Part shown: positions 1 to 9,161 of the stretch, piece after piece
Layout of the letters: each line of letters starts with the position of its first letter
Position numbering within the stretch: the first letter of the stretch is position 1
NCBI GenBank assembly: GCA_028821575.1
Contig: JAPPFW010000029.1
Span: 138,487 to 202,486 of the forward strand
Source: a bacterium
Lineage (GTDB): Bacteria; Actinomycetota; Acidimicrobiia; Spongiisociales; Spongiisociaceae
Direction of reading: 5' to 3'
DNA length: 64,000 nucleotides
Notes under the pieces: generated by a model
Database searches by the model: none
Seen by the model: only the letters and a program-made list of their open reading frames with translations
Told to the model about the DNA's origin: nothing
Position numbers and translations under genes: made by a program

Positions 1-77
1 GGCTTGCGGCTTGCGGCTTGCGGCTTGCGGCTTGCGGCTTGCGGCTTGCGGCTTGTGGCTTGTGAATAGTGGTAGTT
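1..77. repeat. Heptamer tandem array (GGCTTGC)7(GGCTTGT)2, decaying
   Basis: Positions 1-49 are seven perfect GGCTTGC units and 50-63 are two GGCTTGT units. GAATAGT and GGTAGTT follow in the same 7-nt register. The array may begin before the window. It lies beyond the 3' end of the minus-strand gene at 129-491, whose own stop codon sits in a second, looser run (ACTGACA, ACTAGAA) near 122-135. I see no gene in 1-128. Confidence 0.9.
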
Positions 78-128
78 GCCATTGGATAATACCAACAAAT
101 GATAACCAATAACTGACAGGACTGACAA

Positions 129-491
129 CTAGAAGCTTTGGCCGAAGCTGGAGATGCCGCGCAGGCCGAGACCCATCATGAACAGGAGAGCCAGGCCCCA
201 GTAGAGGGTCGGGCGGCGCTCGAACTGCGCCCGGTAGATGTAGACGAAGGTGAGAGTCAGCAGGATGACGATGCCGTAGAACATGTGGATGCTTCCCGGA
301 TCCAGATCCTGGGCGAAGAGGAGCAGGCCGATGCCCACCTGGAAGACCATGGCCACCACCGAGAGCGACACGACCGCTTTGAAGATGCGGTCCGGACCGC
401 GCCGTGAGAAGTGGTAGAACAGTCCGGTGACCCCGGAGAGCCCGCACACGATCACCGCCGCCCATCCCAGCCAGGTGTGAATCGATACCAC
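129..491 (-). CDS. Small four-helix integral membrane protein, function unknown
   Basis: The 120-residue product has four hydrophobic segments at about residues 5-27, 38-60, 66-88 and 95-113. A basic loop (RRGPDR) follows the first helix, and there are histidines at 5, 27 and 69. No catalytic motif is visible and I do not recognise a named family. The start is GTG; the gene begins 13 nt after the stop of the poly-gamma-glutamate-hydrolase-like gene and is probably the last gene of a three-gene operon with it and the acyl-CoA ligase. Its stop codon lies inside heptamer-type repeat sequence. Confidence 0.7.
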   Translation of the reverse strand: MVSIHTWLGWAAVIVCGLSGVTGLFYHFSRRGPDRIFKAVVSLSVVAMVFQVGIGLLLFAQDLDPGSIHMFYGIVILLTLTFVYIYRAQFERRPTLYWGLALLFMMGLGLRGISSFGQSF

Positions 492-504
492 CGGGCGACC
501 AGCC

Positions 505-1107
505 CTACGTGCCGACCTGACCGTTGCCAGGGATCACCGGTCCTGCCTCATGGGTTCGAGCCGCCTCGGTCATTGCCTCCGTGAGGTCCGAAACCTTACC
601 CGCGTCACGGCGCAGATCCCGACCTATCTCGATCTGGACACCCCCGTGCGGCGGGATGTTCACCGGGTTGTCCCTGTGAGCTCCGCGGAGATAGCGCGGT
701 ATCAGATCGAGATCGTCAACCACCTCGAGACCGGCCACCCGCATGGCCCTGCCCAACCGCGTAGCGAACGGGCGGTTGCTTCCTCCCAGTGCTACCTGGT
801 CGTTCATATCGCGGCGGTTCATCCCGTGAACCGACAGCACGACCCGAACCCGCCCGAGGAACGCATCCAGAGTCGGCGACTCGGCTCTGTCGTAAAGGAT
901 CGATGTCAGATGGCCCTCCTTGTCCCTATGGCCCGGTTGTACGACCGCGTACAGGCTCGCACCGACCGAGTCGGCCACCTTCCGGGCGATCCTGAACGTT
1001 GGTGGTTCTATGCCTCCATGGAGCGCCATCAGACCCAGCGGTCCCCGGATGGCCGCCACCTCGCGGACCTCCTCGTGCTCGAGGAGTTCCCGAAGGGACC
1101 GTGTCAC
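505..1107 (-). CDS. Poly-gamma-glutamate hydrolase family protein (zinc peptidase-like)
   Basis: The 200-residue protein carries the signature of the phage PghP / poly-gamma-glutamate hydrolase family: an HGG-x-E motif at residues 30-34 (likely zinc ligands His30 and Glu34), SVHG at 92-95 (third ligand His94), and a late GGVQIE stretch ending in Glu160, the position of the expected general base. Family members cleave gamma-glutamyl polymers; the substrate here is unknown. No signal peptide is visible, so a cytoplasmic location is implied. The GTG start lies 4 nt after the stop of the upstream acyl-CoA ligase, suggesting co-transcription. Confidence 0.7.
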   Translation of the reverse strand: MTRSLRELLEHEEVREVAAIRGPLGLMALHGGIEPPTFRIARKVADSVGASLYAVVQPGHRDKEGHLTSILYDRAESPTLDAFLGRVRVVLSVHGMNRRDMNDQVALGGSNRPFATRLGRAMRVAGLEVVDDLDLIPRYLRGAHRDNPVNIPPHGGVQIEIGRDLRRDAGKVSDLTEAMTEAARTHEAGPVIPGNGQVGT

Positions 1108-1111
1108 CGGT

Positions 1112-2725
1112 TCACCCCGTCAGCCGATCCGAGTACCGCTCACGGATCACCTTCTTGTCGAACTTGCCGGTGGCGGTCTTCGGAACCTCGTCGACGAACA
1201 GATAATCGTCGGGCAGCCACCAGCGGGCAACCTTACCGGCCAGGTGCTCCGCCAACTCCTCCCCCGACAGCTGTCGCCCTTGAAGCGGCACCACCAGCGC
1301 AAGCGGTCGCTCCTGCCACTTGGGGTGCGGTACGCCGACCACCGCAGCCTCAGCGACATCGGGATGCCCCATGATGATGTTCTCGACGTCTATCGACGAT
1401 ATCCACTCCCCACCGGACTTGATCACGTCCTTGGAACGGTCCGTGATCCGGATGTAGCCCTCCGGTGTGATCTTGCACACATCCCCGGTGCGCAACCAGC
1501 CGTCCACCATCGTCTCGCTGCTGCGGGGATCCCGGATGTACTCCGCAGCCGTCCACGGGCCCTGTATGAGCAGTTCCCCGAAGGCCTCACCGTCCTGGGG
1601 TAGCTCGTTGCCCTCGTCGTCGACGATCTTGACACGCTGGCCGGGAATCGGCAGACCGGCGGTCTCGAGGAAGTCGAGTTGTCGTTCCCAGTCCCAGGAT
1701 TCCATCTCCGGCCCCAGGTTGGCGATCGACGCGACAGGATTGGTCTCCGTCATCCCCCAACCCTGGACGACCTTGATGCCGCGGCTACGCCAGTACCAGT
1801 CGATCATGGCCCGAGGAACCGCCGAGCCGCCGCACACGAGGGAGCGGACCGAGGACGTATCACGGTCCGGGTTGGCCTCCAGGTAGTTCTGCATGCCCAA
1901 CCAGACGGTGGGAACCCCGGCCGAGAAGGTCACCTGTTCGGCTTCGATGAGGCCCACCAGCGCGGGAGCGGAAAGATCGTGACCCGGGTAGGTGAGCTTG
2001 GCACCCGCCGCAGTCGCCATGAAGGGATAGCCCCAAGCCGCGGCATGGAACATCGGCACCACCGGCATGACGTTGTCCGCCGCGTAGAGAGGCTTGACGG
2101 CCATGTTCGAAATGGTGTGCATGTAGGTGGAGCGCTGCGTGTAGGCCACCCCCTTGGGATTCCCGGTCGTGCCGGAGGTGTAGCAGTACATGTGGGGCGA
2201 CCCTTCGTCCAGCAGCGGCCAGTCTCCGACCGGCTCGGCGTCACAAATGAGGTCCTCGTAATGGATGGCTCCTGGGAGCGAGGTATCGCCGGGGTCACCG
2301 CCCAGCAATATCCAGTTGGTTACGTTGGGCAGGCTGGGAGCCAACGGCTCAACCAGCTCAACGAGGCTCCGCTCCACGAAGACCGCCCTGTCGCGTCCAT
2401 GCTCGATGATGTAGCGGATCTGGTCGGGGAAGAGCCGGATGTTCACCGTATGGCAGACACGCCCGGAGTTGGCGGTCGCCCAGTAGATCTCGTGGTGAAG
2501 GTGGGTATTCCAAGCCAGGGTACCCACCGGGTCGCCGGAGTCGATCCCTAGGCCCTCCAGGGCGGCCGCCAGCTTGCGGACCCGGGCATCCGTCTCCCCG
2601 TAGGTGGTTCGATGGAGTCGGCCATCGGGCGCTATGGACACGATCTCCCGGTGCGGGTAGATCCGGACCGCCCGCTCGTACAACGTCGACAGAAGGAGCG
2701 GGTAGTCCAGCATGTGCGGCGGCAT
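1112..2725 (-). CDS. Medium/long-chain fatty-acyl-CoA ligase (AMP-binding, ANL superfamily)
   Basis: This enzyme should activate a carboxylic acid with ATP and CoA through an acyl-adenylate. The P-loop-like A3 motif [12 protein letters not shown] is near residue 185. The motif TGWLRTGD-type (WLRTGDVCK) and the C-terminal catalytic-lysine motif ([10 protein letters not shown]) are intact. Its length of 537 residues is normal for a FadD-type ligase. I chose ATG 2725 because the purine-rich GGAGGAG just before it can act as its ribosome site; a GTG 12 nt further upstream would have that sequence inside its coding region. It probably heads the operon with the PghP-like and membrane-protein genes and diverges from the ligase at 2853. 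The acyl substrate cannot be told from sequence. Confidence 0.85.
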   Translation of the reverse strand: MPPHMLDYPLLLSTLYERAVRIYPHREIVSIAPDGRLHRTTYGETDARVRKLAAALEGLGIDSGDPVGTLAWNTHLHHEIYWATANSGRVCHTVNIRLFPDQIRYIIEHGRDRAVFVERSLVELVEPLAPSLPNVTNWILLGGDPGDTSLPGAIHYEDLICDAEPVGDWPLLDEGSPHMYCYTSGTTGNPKGVAYTQRSTYMHTISNMAVKPLYAADNVMPVVPMFHAAAWGYPFMATAAGAKLTYPGHDLSAPALVGLIEAEQVTFSAGVPTVWLGMQNYLEANPDRDTSSVRSLVCGGSAVPRAMIDWYWRSRGIKVVQGWGMTETNPVASIANLGPEMESWDWERQLDFLETAGLPIPGQRVKIVDDEGNELPQDGEAFGELLIQGPWTAAEYIRDPRSSETMVDGWLRTGDVCKITPEGYIRITDRSKDVIKSGGEWISSIDVENIIMGHPDVAEAAVVGVPHPKWQERPLALVVPLQGRQLSGEELAEHLAGKVARWWLPDDYLFVDEVPKTATGKFDKKVIRERYSDRLTG

Positions 2726-2852
2726 GAACTCCTCCACAAGTCTCGGGCGGGCCGGCCGACCGTTCCTGCCACTTGCCGAGTGCGCCGCCCCACCGCCCCG
2801 AGATGGTAGCCGCAGCGGAACGCCACCTTACGGCGGTTAGTCTTCGGGCATC

Positions 2853-4451
2853 ATGCGCCCCGTATACAGGACCGAGTTGACCCCCCTGTCCTTCCTCGAG
2901 CGCTCCTCGCTCGTGTACCCGGACAAGACGGCAATGGTGGACGATGACCGGCGTATCACCTACCGGGAGATGGCTGATGAGGCCACCCGCTTGGCCAACG
3001 CCCTCGCAGCCTCCGGGGTCGGACCGGGTGACCGGGTGGCCTTCCTCTGCCCGAACATCCCCGAGATGCTGCTGGCACACTTCGGAGTCCCGCTCATCGG
3101 GGCGGTCCTCGTGGCGGTCAACACGCGCCTGTCCCCCGTGGAGATCCGCTACATCCTCAGACACTCGGGATCCAGGATGCTGATCGGGGAGACGGAGTTG
3201 CTGGCGCCCCTCGCCGGGGTGGTGGACGACCTCCCAGAACTCGGCGAAGTGGTCTCGGTCGACCGTTCCGGGGCCGGGACCGCCTACCCGACCACGCCGT
3301 ACGCGCAGTTCCTCGCCCGCGGCTCGGATCGTCAACTCCCATGGACTGTGGACGATGAGGAGCGGACCATCTCGATCAATTACACCTCGGGAACCACCGG
3401 GTGGCCGAAAGGGGTCATGTACACGCACCGCGGGGCCTATCTGAACGCTCTCGGGGAAATCATTCACTCCCGCCACTCCCCTCGTTCCGTCTACCTGTGG
3501 ACCCTCCCCATGTTCCACTGCAACGGTTGGTGCACCACCTGGGGCGTCACGGCGATAGGCGGGACCCACGTTTGCCTGCCGCGCATCGACCCGGCCGCCA
3601 TATGGTCGCTTATCGACTCGCAGGGAGTCACCCACTTCAACGCAGCGCCGACCGTGCTGATCAGCCTGGTCAACGCGCCAGAGGCCCACCCCTTCCCCCG
3701 ACCGGTGACCATAACCACCGGCGGAGCGCCGCCCAGCCCCACACTCGTCGAGGCACTGGAGGTGCTCGGGGCGGAGATCGTACACCTGTACGGCCTGACA
3801 GAGACCTACGGACCCCACACCGTCTGCGAACTCCAAGCCGGGGTGGAGGACATGCCCGTCGCGGAAAGAGCCGCCTTCATGGCTCGCCAGGGTGTGTCCT
3901 ACATCATCGCCGACCCGATACGCGTGGTCGACGATGGGATGCAGGACGTGACGACGGACGCGACGGCCATGGGGGAGGTGGTAATGAGGGGCAACAACGT
4001 GATGAAGGGCTACTTCGAGAATCCGGAAGCCACCGACGAGGCCTTCCGGGGTGGCTTCTTCCACTCCGGCGACATCGCCGTGTGGCACCCCGACGGCTAC
4101 ATCGACCTCCGGGACCGCTCGAAGGACATCATCATCTCGGGTGGCGAGAACATATCCACGATCGAGGTCGAGAGGGCGATCGCCAACCACCCGGCGGTCC
4201 TCGAGTGCGCGGTGGTGGCGGTCCCGCATGAGCGTTGGGGGGAACGTCCCAAGGCCTTCGTGGTCCTCAAGTCGGGCCAGAGTGCGGGGCCGGGAGAGAT
4301 CATCGAACATGTGCGAGGGCGCCTAGCCCGTTTCAAGGCACCTGACTCGGTGGAACTGGTCGAGTCGCTTCCCAAGACCTCGACCGGGAAGATCCAGAAG
4401 TTCGTCCTCCGGGACAAGGAGTGGGAGGGCTCCAACCGCCGGATCAACTGA
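2853..4451 (+). CDS. Acyl-CoA synthetase (AMP-binding, FadD-like)
   Basis: The 532-residue ANL-superfamily ligase has A3 motif YTSGTTGWPKGV near residues 177-188, the GDIAVWHPDGY motif with the adenylate-binding Asp, DRSKDIIISGGENI (hinge), and the C-terminal catalytic lysine in KTSTGKIQK. All catalytic elements look intact. It is divergent from another ligase gene 127 bp away. No Shine-Dalgarno sequence is seen before ATG 2853; a TAGTCT hexamer at 2838-2843 ends 9 nt upstream, so a leaderless or very short-leader mRNA is plausible. A terminator-like hairpin lies 124 nt downstream. Confidence 0.87.
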   Translation: MRPVYRTELTPLSFLERSSLVYPDKTAMVDDDRRITYREMADEATRLANALAASGVGPGDRVAFLCPNIPEMLLAHFGVPLIGAVLVAVNTRLSPVEIRYILRHSGSRMLIGETELLAPLAGVVDDLPELGEVVSVDRSGAGTAYPTTPYAQFLARGSDRQLPWTVDDEERTISINYTSGTTGWPKGVMYTHRGAYLNALGEIIHSRHSPRSVYLWTLPMFHCNGWCTTWGVTAIGGTHVCLPRIDPAAIWSLIDSQGVTHFNAAPTVLISLVNAPEAHPFPRPVTITTGGAPPSPTLVEALEVLGAEIVHLYGLTETYGPHTVCELQAGVEDMPVAERAAFMARQGVSYIIADPIRVVDDGMQDVTTDATAMGEVVMRGNNVMKGYFENPEATDEAFRGGFFHSGDIAVWHPDGYIDLRDRSKDIIISGGENISTIEVERAIANHPAVLECAVVAVPHERWGERPKAFVVLKSGQSAGPGEIIEHVRGRLARFKAPDSVELVESLPKTSTGKIQKFVLRDKEWEGSNRRIN

Positions 4452-4574
4452 CTCGGCACGGCCCCTGGCGCTGATCCCCTAGTCAGCACCCAATCCGATC
4501 CATGACCGGAACGGGGCCGTCGCCGTCGTTTCCGTACCTGGGCTGGATCCTCGTGGCGTAAGGGATCCGGCGGA

Positions 4575-4623
4575 AAACGACAAACCCCGAGTGAGCCTCT
4601 CAGCCCTCTCGGGGTTGCCGTTT
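4575..4623. terminator. Terminator-like hairpin, bidirectional
   Basis: An imperfect inverted repeat pairs 4575-4591 with 4608-4623 (core ACCCCGAG/CTCGGGGT, closed outside by AAACG/CGTTT) around a 16-nt loop. There is one mismatch and one bulge. The A-rich left flank and TTTGT on the right suit termination on either strand. It is the first such structure after the ligase at 2853-4451. Confidence 0.6.
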
Positions 4624-5169
4624 GTCTCGCCCGTACCGCTGCCTGAGCACCGGTCCGGCCAAGCCGTCGGAAGCATCGCCCTGAGGCTCGCCTCCCTCCG
4701 CCACTCTTCAGCCTGTGGCAGCGCTACCACCTGCTTCCGGGTTGCGGTCTCCGTCGGGAACCGGGGTCCCCGCCGGAAGTGCGTTCCCCTCCTGGATGCA
4801 TCGCTGCAACCGCTCGGGTCCCGCCGGGTCCGTCTCGTTCAGCGACCGGAGCCGCATCCCGATCCGAGCCCTTGCACTCCGCCGAGAGACATCGCTGGCC
4901 CTCCGCAAAGTGGACCTTTCCTGACTCAGCGACCCGAATGCCGGAGCATCCGTACCACTGATCCTGGTCCGGTCGCCGGTCGGGTTTCCCCTTCCGGCAC
5001 GTAGAAAGGTACGCCCCTCCAGGGCGGTTGGCAAGGCCAGGAGCCCCAAACATTTCGCGGCTCACTGATTCTTTTCGCGACTGTCGAACCTCGGCCCGAT
5101 GCCAGAGTTCGCGGAACCCGTGTTCGGCTACACCGTGCAGGACCACTGGCTTCTGTCACGAGTTACCCG
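4624..5169. other. Intergenic region without a convincing gene
   Basis: About 545 bp between the hairpin and the nuclease promoter. Several open frames on both strands overlap one another. None has a credible ribosome site, recognisable motif or homologous appearance. The best is a minus-strand TTG-initiated frame (about 4708-5049, Arg/Ser-rich), which I do not consider supported. No tRNA-like T-arm was recognised. Confidence 0.5.
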
Positions 5170-5182
5170 TATAGTTACAGCT
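5170..5182 (+). promoter_or_regulatory. -10 hexamer TATAGT for a leaderless mRNA
   Basis: TATAGT at 5170-5175 ends 7 nt before ATG 5183, which places the predicted transcription start at or within a base or two of the start codon. No Shine-Dalgarno sequence precedes the ATG. This supports ATG 5183 over an in-frame ATG 84 nt upstream. Confidence 0.55.
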
Positions 5183-6082
5183 ATGTCATTAGCCACCAGG
5201 ACCGATCAGTTTCTCGGCCACACTCGATCGGAGGCATGCGGGCACGCCGAAGGCGAAACTACATCTGAACCGAGACCTTCGACGCTCGAGACCCTGTCAC
5301 CCAGCCGTGCCGCCGATTTCAAGCAATGCCCCCGGCTGTTCCGCTTCCGCAGCATCGACCGCATTCCGGAAACGCCCTCCACGTACCAGGCGCGGGGAAC
5401 CGCGGCGCATCTGGCTCTCGAGCGATTGTTCGACCTTCCAGCGGAGAAACGTACCGCCAGTCGCCTGTTCGACCTGTTTCGAGAAGCCTGGACGAGCCTT
5501 CGTTCGACGACCGAGTACTCAGGATTGTTCGAGACCATGGAGGAGGAGAGAGCCTGGGGTATCGAGAGTCTCGGGGTGATCGCCAACTACCTGACCCTCG
5601 AGGACCCGGTATCGATCAGCCCGCTGGACAGCGAACTGGAGATGTCGGAAGAGGTCGGCGACATCGTCATCCGCGGGATCCTCGACCGCCTCGACGAGCG
5701 GCCCGACGGCCACCTCGTGATAACCGACTACAAGACCGGCTCCGCTCCCCCCGAACGCTTCGCCTTGACGGCCTTCTTCGCTCTCAAGATCTACGCCCTG
5801 CTGGTCAGGAGCCGGTTCGGGAGGACGCCCGCAGAACTGCGCCTCATGTACCTAGGCAACTCCACTGTCTACTCGATCCCGGTTAGCGACCGGATGCTGG
5901 ACGGTATGGAACGGCAACTCCTGGCGCTGGCGACAGCGATCAGGCGCGCAATCTCCAGGTACAACTTCCCCCCCAGACCATCGGTCCTCTGCGGTTGGTG
6001 CTCGTTCCAGGACATCTGCCCGGCCTTCGCAGGAATCGACAACCGCCAAGCACGCGAGACCCAACTAACAACGAACAACTAG
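5183..6082 (+). CDS. RecB-family PD-(D/E)XK nuclease with Fe-S cluster cysteines
   Basis: The 299-residue stand-alone nuclease domain begins, after a short tail, with the RecB-like helix SPSRAADFKQCPRLFRFR, which supplies the first cluster cysteine. The active-site core is GILDRLDE (Asp) followed by VITDYKTG (Asp and Lys). The C-terminal CGWCSFQDIC supplies three more cysteines, giving the C-Xn-C-X2-C-X5-C pattern that binds a 4Fe-4S cluster in AddB/AdnAB-type nucleases. Family members are DNA exonucleases or repair nucleases. The start was set at ATG 5183 by the -10 hexamer. The last codons (Gln-Leu-Thr-Thr-Asn-Asn-stop) are made of 7-bp repeat units. Confidence 0.85.
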   Translation: MSLATRTDQFLGHTRSEACGHAEGETTSEPRPSTLETLSPSRAADFKQCPRLFRFRSIDRIPETPSTYQARGTAAHLALERLFDLPAEKRTASRLFDLFREAWTSLRSTTEYSGLFETMEEERAWGIESLGVIANYLTLEDPVSISPLDSELEMSEEVGDIVIRGILDRLDERPDGHLVITDYKTGSAPPERFALTAFFALKIYALLVRSRFGRTPAELRLMYLGNSTVYSIPVSDRMLDGMERQLLALATAIRRAISRYNFPPRPSVLCGWCSFQDICPAFAGIDNRQARETQLTTNN

Positions 6083-6091
6083 CAACTACGG
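6064..6091. repeat. Heptamer array spanning two convergent stop codons
   Basis: Four consecutive heptamers: ACTAACA (6064-6070), ACGAACA (6071-6077), ACTAGCA (6078-6084), ACTACGG (6085-6091). The stop of the nuclease (TAG 6080-6082) and, on the other strand, the stop of glutamate dehydrogenase (6086-6088) are both inside these units. Confidence 0.8.
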
Positions 6092-7384
6092 ATACACGCC
6101 ACGGACCAACTTGGCGTCCGCCACCCGTTTGATGCCCTTCATGAGAGCCGCGGTTCGTAGGTCGACCTTGTGCTTGATGCTCACTTCGAGCACCTCTTCG
6201 AAAGCCCGGATCATGATCTCCCGCAGTCTGCTCACGATCTCGTTCTCGGACCAGAAGTAGTTCTGGAGATCCTGTACCCACTCAAAGTAGGAGACGGTCA
6301 CGCCGCCTGCGTTGCAAAGCACGTCCGGCACCACCAGCACGCCGTTGTCCTGCAGCGCCTGGTCTGCCTCCAGGGTGGTGGGGTTGTTGGCGCCTTCGAG
6401 TATCAGCTTCGCCCTGATCGCACCCACGTTGGCTCCGGTGATGACGCTACCGACCGCGGCAGGGATGAGCACGTCACATTCGAGTGCGAAGAGCTCCTCG
6501 TGCGTGATGGAATCGGCACCAGCAAAGCCCGCTACGCCTCCGGTCCGGTCGACATGGCGGGCGAGACGGCCCACTTCCAGACCGTTGCCGTTGTGGATGG
6601 CGCCGCTCAGGTCTTCGACTGCGATCACCCGGCAGCCCAGCTCGGCTGCTGCGATCGCCGCGTAGCGGCCTACGTTCCCGAATCCCTGGATGACCACCTG
6701 CGCCCCATCGACCGAGACCCCGCACCGGAGAGCCGCGGATGGGAGCAGGCTGATGATGCCGCGACCGGTGGCCTCCCGGCGAGCCACCGATCCACCGAGC
6801 GCGGGGGGCTTCCCGGTCACGACCGCCGGGACCGCATGTCCCTGGTTCTGGCTGTAGGTGTCCATGATCCAGGCCATGACCTGCTCGTCGGTGCCCAGAT
6901 CGGGGGCCGGGATGTCCTTCTGAGGTCCGATCATGTCGATCACCTCGGCCGTGTAACGCCTAGTCACCCGTTGCAGCTCGGTCCTCGACAACTCGTGGGG
7001 ATCGATCCTCACGCCGCCCTTGGCACCACCGAACGGAAGCCCCACGAGCGCGCACTTCCACGTCATGAGCATGGCCAGCGCGGCCACCTCGCCCAGATTC
7101 ACATCGGGTGCGTACCTGATCCCACCCTTGGTCGGTCCCATGGTGAGCACGTGCTGGACCCTGTATCCGAAGGCGGTCCGGACCTTCGAGTACTCGTCGG
7201 TGCGGTAGGGAAAGGTAACGACCAACGACCGCTGAGGCCTTGAGAGCCTCTCCCGGACATTGTCGTCGAGACTCATCATCTCTGCGACCTTCTCGAACTG
7301 GGCGGCAGCCTCCCGGTACATCGCGGAGTCCCACTCCATCTCGCCGGTGATCGGGGCATCGTGTCCAGGGCCGGCGACGGTCAC
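6086..7384 (-). CDS. gdhA: Glu/Leu/Phe/Val dehydrogenase, probably NAD(P)-glutamate dehydrogenase
   Basis: The product catalyses reversible oxidative deamination of an amino acid, most likely glutamate to 2-oxoglutarate. Visible motifs are the substrate-site lysine in GPTKGGIRY, the catalytic lysine region LPFGGAKGG, DIPAPDLGTD, and a Rossmann GFGNVG in the C-terminal half followed by VEDLSG. The acidic residue at the end of that strand fits NAD preference (inference). Length is 432 residues with GTG 7384 as start. That GTG overlaps the TGA of the upstream DUF1015 gene (GTGA), implying translational coupling. In-frame codons further upstream would run into the DUF1015 gene and do not look like GDH sequence. 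Confidence 0.88.
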   Translation of the reverse strand: MTVAGPGHDAPITGEMEWDSAMYREAAAQFEKVAEMMSLDDNVRERLSRPQRSLVVTFPYRTDEYSKVRTAFGYRVQHVLTMGPTKGGIRYAPDVNLGEVAALAMLMTWKCALVGLPFGGAKGGVRIDPHELSRTELQRVTRRYTAEVIDMIGPQKDIPAPDLGTDEQVMAWIMDTYSQNQGHAVPAVVTGKPPALGGSVARREATGRGIISLLPSAALRCGVSVDGAQVVIQGFGNVGRYAAIAAAELGCRVIAVEDLSGAIHNGNGLEVGRLARHVDRTGGVAGFAGADSITHEELFALECDVLIPAAVGSVITGANVGAIRAKLILEGANNPTTLEADQALQDNGVLVVPDVLCNAGGVTVSYFEWVQDLQNYFWSENEIVSRLREIMIRAFEEVLEVSIKHKVDLRTAALMKGIKRVADAKLVRGVYP

Positions 7385-8652
7385 TTGTCGAGTCCTCCCG
7401 CAGCCTCCCGACCCGGACGCGCTCTCGGCACGGCTCCGGTGACATCCGTCCGGCGCCAACGCACCACGAACAATCCCGAGCGGGGCTTGGGGGTGAACCA
7501 CGTCGACTTGGGCGGCATCAGACGGCCTGCATCGGCAACCCCCATGACATCTTCGATCTGGGCGGGATGCATGCTGAAACCCACACCTCCAGGATACGCG
7601 GTCACGGAACGTTCGAGGCGCGCGGGCGACTCCCCTCCTACCACGTAGGACAGGCGGGGGTCCTCGTAAGACGGCACGCCGAATACCGGCCCCAGGATCC
7701 GCTGGTGGAGGAGGCTCACATCCAGACTCTCGACCGGATCCTCCGAGCGTTCACCGTGGAAGGACAGCCGGTGCCACACACCATCCAGCAGCATCACCAG
7801 GTCACCCCTGGTCCTCGGCAGGGACTCGAGCCCACCGGCAGGACCGAGTTCGGTCGCTTCCCAGTCGGGCCCCAGCGATCGGGTCACCTGCGCGGCCGAA
7901 GGGACCTGATCCAGTCTGACCATCCGGTTGTACTCGAGGGCGTTCAGGTGATCGGCCGGGAACAGGATCGCCAGGAACCATCCGGGACCCACACCCGGCA
8001 TCGAGGCGGCGGCCACCCGGTGGTGGCCGTCTGTGATGTACATGGTGCCGATTCGCGCAGTGGCCTCCTGGATCTCGACGAGATCCTCGGGATCGTCAAT
8101 CGCCCAGAGCCTCTGCCTCACCCCGTCGACTCCCGTGAAGTCCCTGAAAGGTGACGTCGACGCCAGGCGCTTCATGAGCCGCCGCTGGTCACGGTCCGCC
8201 TGGAATGCCAGCGCGACCGGGCTGGAGGCCAGGCGCGCGGCGCGCAGGAATGCAGCCAGATCCGCTACACGATCGCCGATGGTTCCCTCGTGTCCGATCA
8301 CTCTTCCCTCGGCTACGCACGAAACCGGTACCCCGCCCACGATCCCCAACTGGCTGTGGCCACCGGTGTCGAGTTGATACAGCAAGAACCCCTTGGTCGG
8401 CAGGGTCTCGAACAACCCCCTTCCCATCATTCCCGCAAAATGATCGGCGGCTCTCCTCGCAACCTCGGACCTGGACGGCGCAGGACCGGGAAAGTCCCCC
8501 ACCGAGAGGGTGATGTTCACGAAGGAGTCAGGACGCTCGGCCGCGAAGCGATACCGGCCGGCCTGCGGGATGGAATCGTATTGGGGCGCCACGATGTCGG
8601 ATGCCCGGTCGGCCCGGGCTACCAAGGCTTCAATCGGGATGGCGGCTCTCAT
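7381..8652 (-). CDS. DUF1015 family protein
   Basis: The 423-residue protein matches the DUF1015 pattern throughout, with the signature YITDGHHRVAAA about mid-protein and GVWHRL near the C-terminus. The DGHHR element resembles the nucleotide-binding motif of ParB/sulfiredoxin-fold enzymes, some of which are free-serine kinases; a kinase role is only a suggestion. ATG 8652 is preferred because GGAG sits 5 nt upstream. The gene is coupled to glutamate dehydrogenase by a 4-nt overlap, which points to a role in amino-acid metabolism. Confidence 0.75.
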   Translation of the reverse strand: MRAAIPIEALVARADRASDIVAPQYDSIPQAGRYRFAAERPDSFVNITLSVGDFPGPAPSRSEVARRAADHFAGMMGRGLFETLPTKGFLLYQLDTGGHSQLGIVGGVPVSCVAEGRVIGHEGTIGDRVADLAAFLRAARLASSPVALAFQADRDQRRLMKRLASTSPFRDFTGVDGVRQRLWAIDDPEDLVEIQEATARIGTMYITDGHHRVAAASMPGVGPGWFLAILFPADHLNALEYNRMVRLDQVPSAAQVTRSLGPDWEATELGPAGGLESLPRTRGDLVMLLDGVWHRLSFHGERSEDPVESLDVSLLHQRILGPVFGVPSYEDPRLSYVVGGESPARLERSVTAYPGGVGFSMHPAQIEDVMGVADAGRLMPPKSTWFTPKPRSGLFVVRWRRTDVTGAVPRARPGREAAGGLDK

Positions 8653-8877
8653 AGGCACTCCGCGGTGGTCGTCGATTGATTGCCGTAAGGATGGCCAACA
8701 CGGCTCGACAGCTTCGGTTGGGGCAACATTACCGCTTCCGGATGCCCTTCCCGACTCGTAAGCCGACCGGACCGGGTAGAGCCTTCCGATGACGTTGCTC
8801 GCGAATCATCGTGTCCGCCTGACCCGGCAATGGCTCCTTCGGCGTCTGTGTCACACCCCGGTGATAACTTCGGAAAC

Positions 8878-9021
8878 ATGAAAGAAGAACCGAGAGAAGA
8901 ACAAACCAACGAGGTCCAGGCATTCGCCGAGGCCGAGCGCGTGCTGCTCGCTGCGGGAATCGGGTTTATCGTGGTTGAGGGACCGACCCCCCGGCCCGCC
9001 GAAGCACCTCTCGCAGCCTGA
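8878..9021 (+). CDS. Possible small protein of 47 residues
   Basis: A short frame starting at ATG 8878 encodes an acidic N-terminus (MKEEPREEQ) followed by an amphipathic helix and the hydrophobic stretch LLAAGIGFIVVEG. A TAACTT hexamer at 8864-8869 ends 8 nt before the ATG, consistent with the leaderless promoters elsewhere in the window. It lies 140 bp upstream of the adnA-like gene on the same strand. No family is recognised. The rest of 8653-9161 shows no gene. Confidence 0.4.
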   Translation: MKEEPREEQTNEVQAFAEAERVLLAAGIGFIVVEGPTPRPAEAPLAA

Positions 9022-9161
9022 TATCCCATCGGGTGGAGCGGGAGTACCGGCACCGGTACGAACGGCCGGCGACCGGGCGGCCTCTGAACGGGACCGGGGT
9101 ATCCGGCTCGTATCGGCCTCGCCTGCGATGGCTGGCGACGCAAGGCCTGGAAGGATAGGGA

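Noticed and set aside
2358-4310. 650-codon minus-strand frame opposite an acyl-CoA synthetase
   Set aside because: Wholly antisense to a gene with intact ANL motifs. Low-complexity His/Gly/Arg-rich composition typical of a shadow frame.
4708-5049. Minus-strand frame in the 4.6-5.1 kb gap
   Set aside because: TTG start, no ribosome site, overlapping alternative frames on both strands and no recognisable domain. It could be a decayed gene but is not supported.
4724-5146. Overlapping minus-strand frame of 140 codons in the same gap
   Set aside because: Competes with the previous frame, begins with GTG inside the nuclease 5' region and is Gly/Arg-rich.
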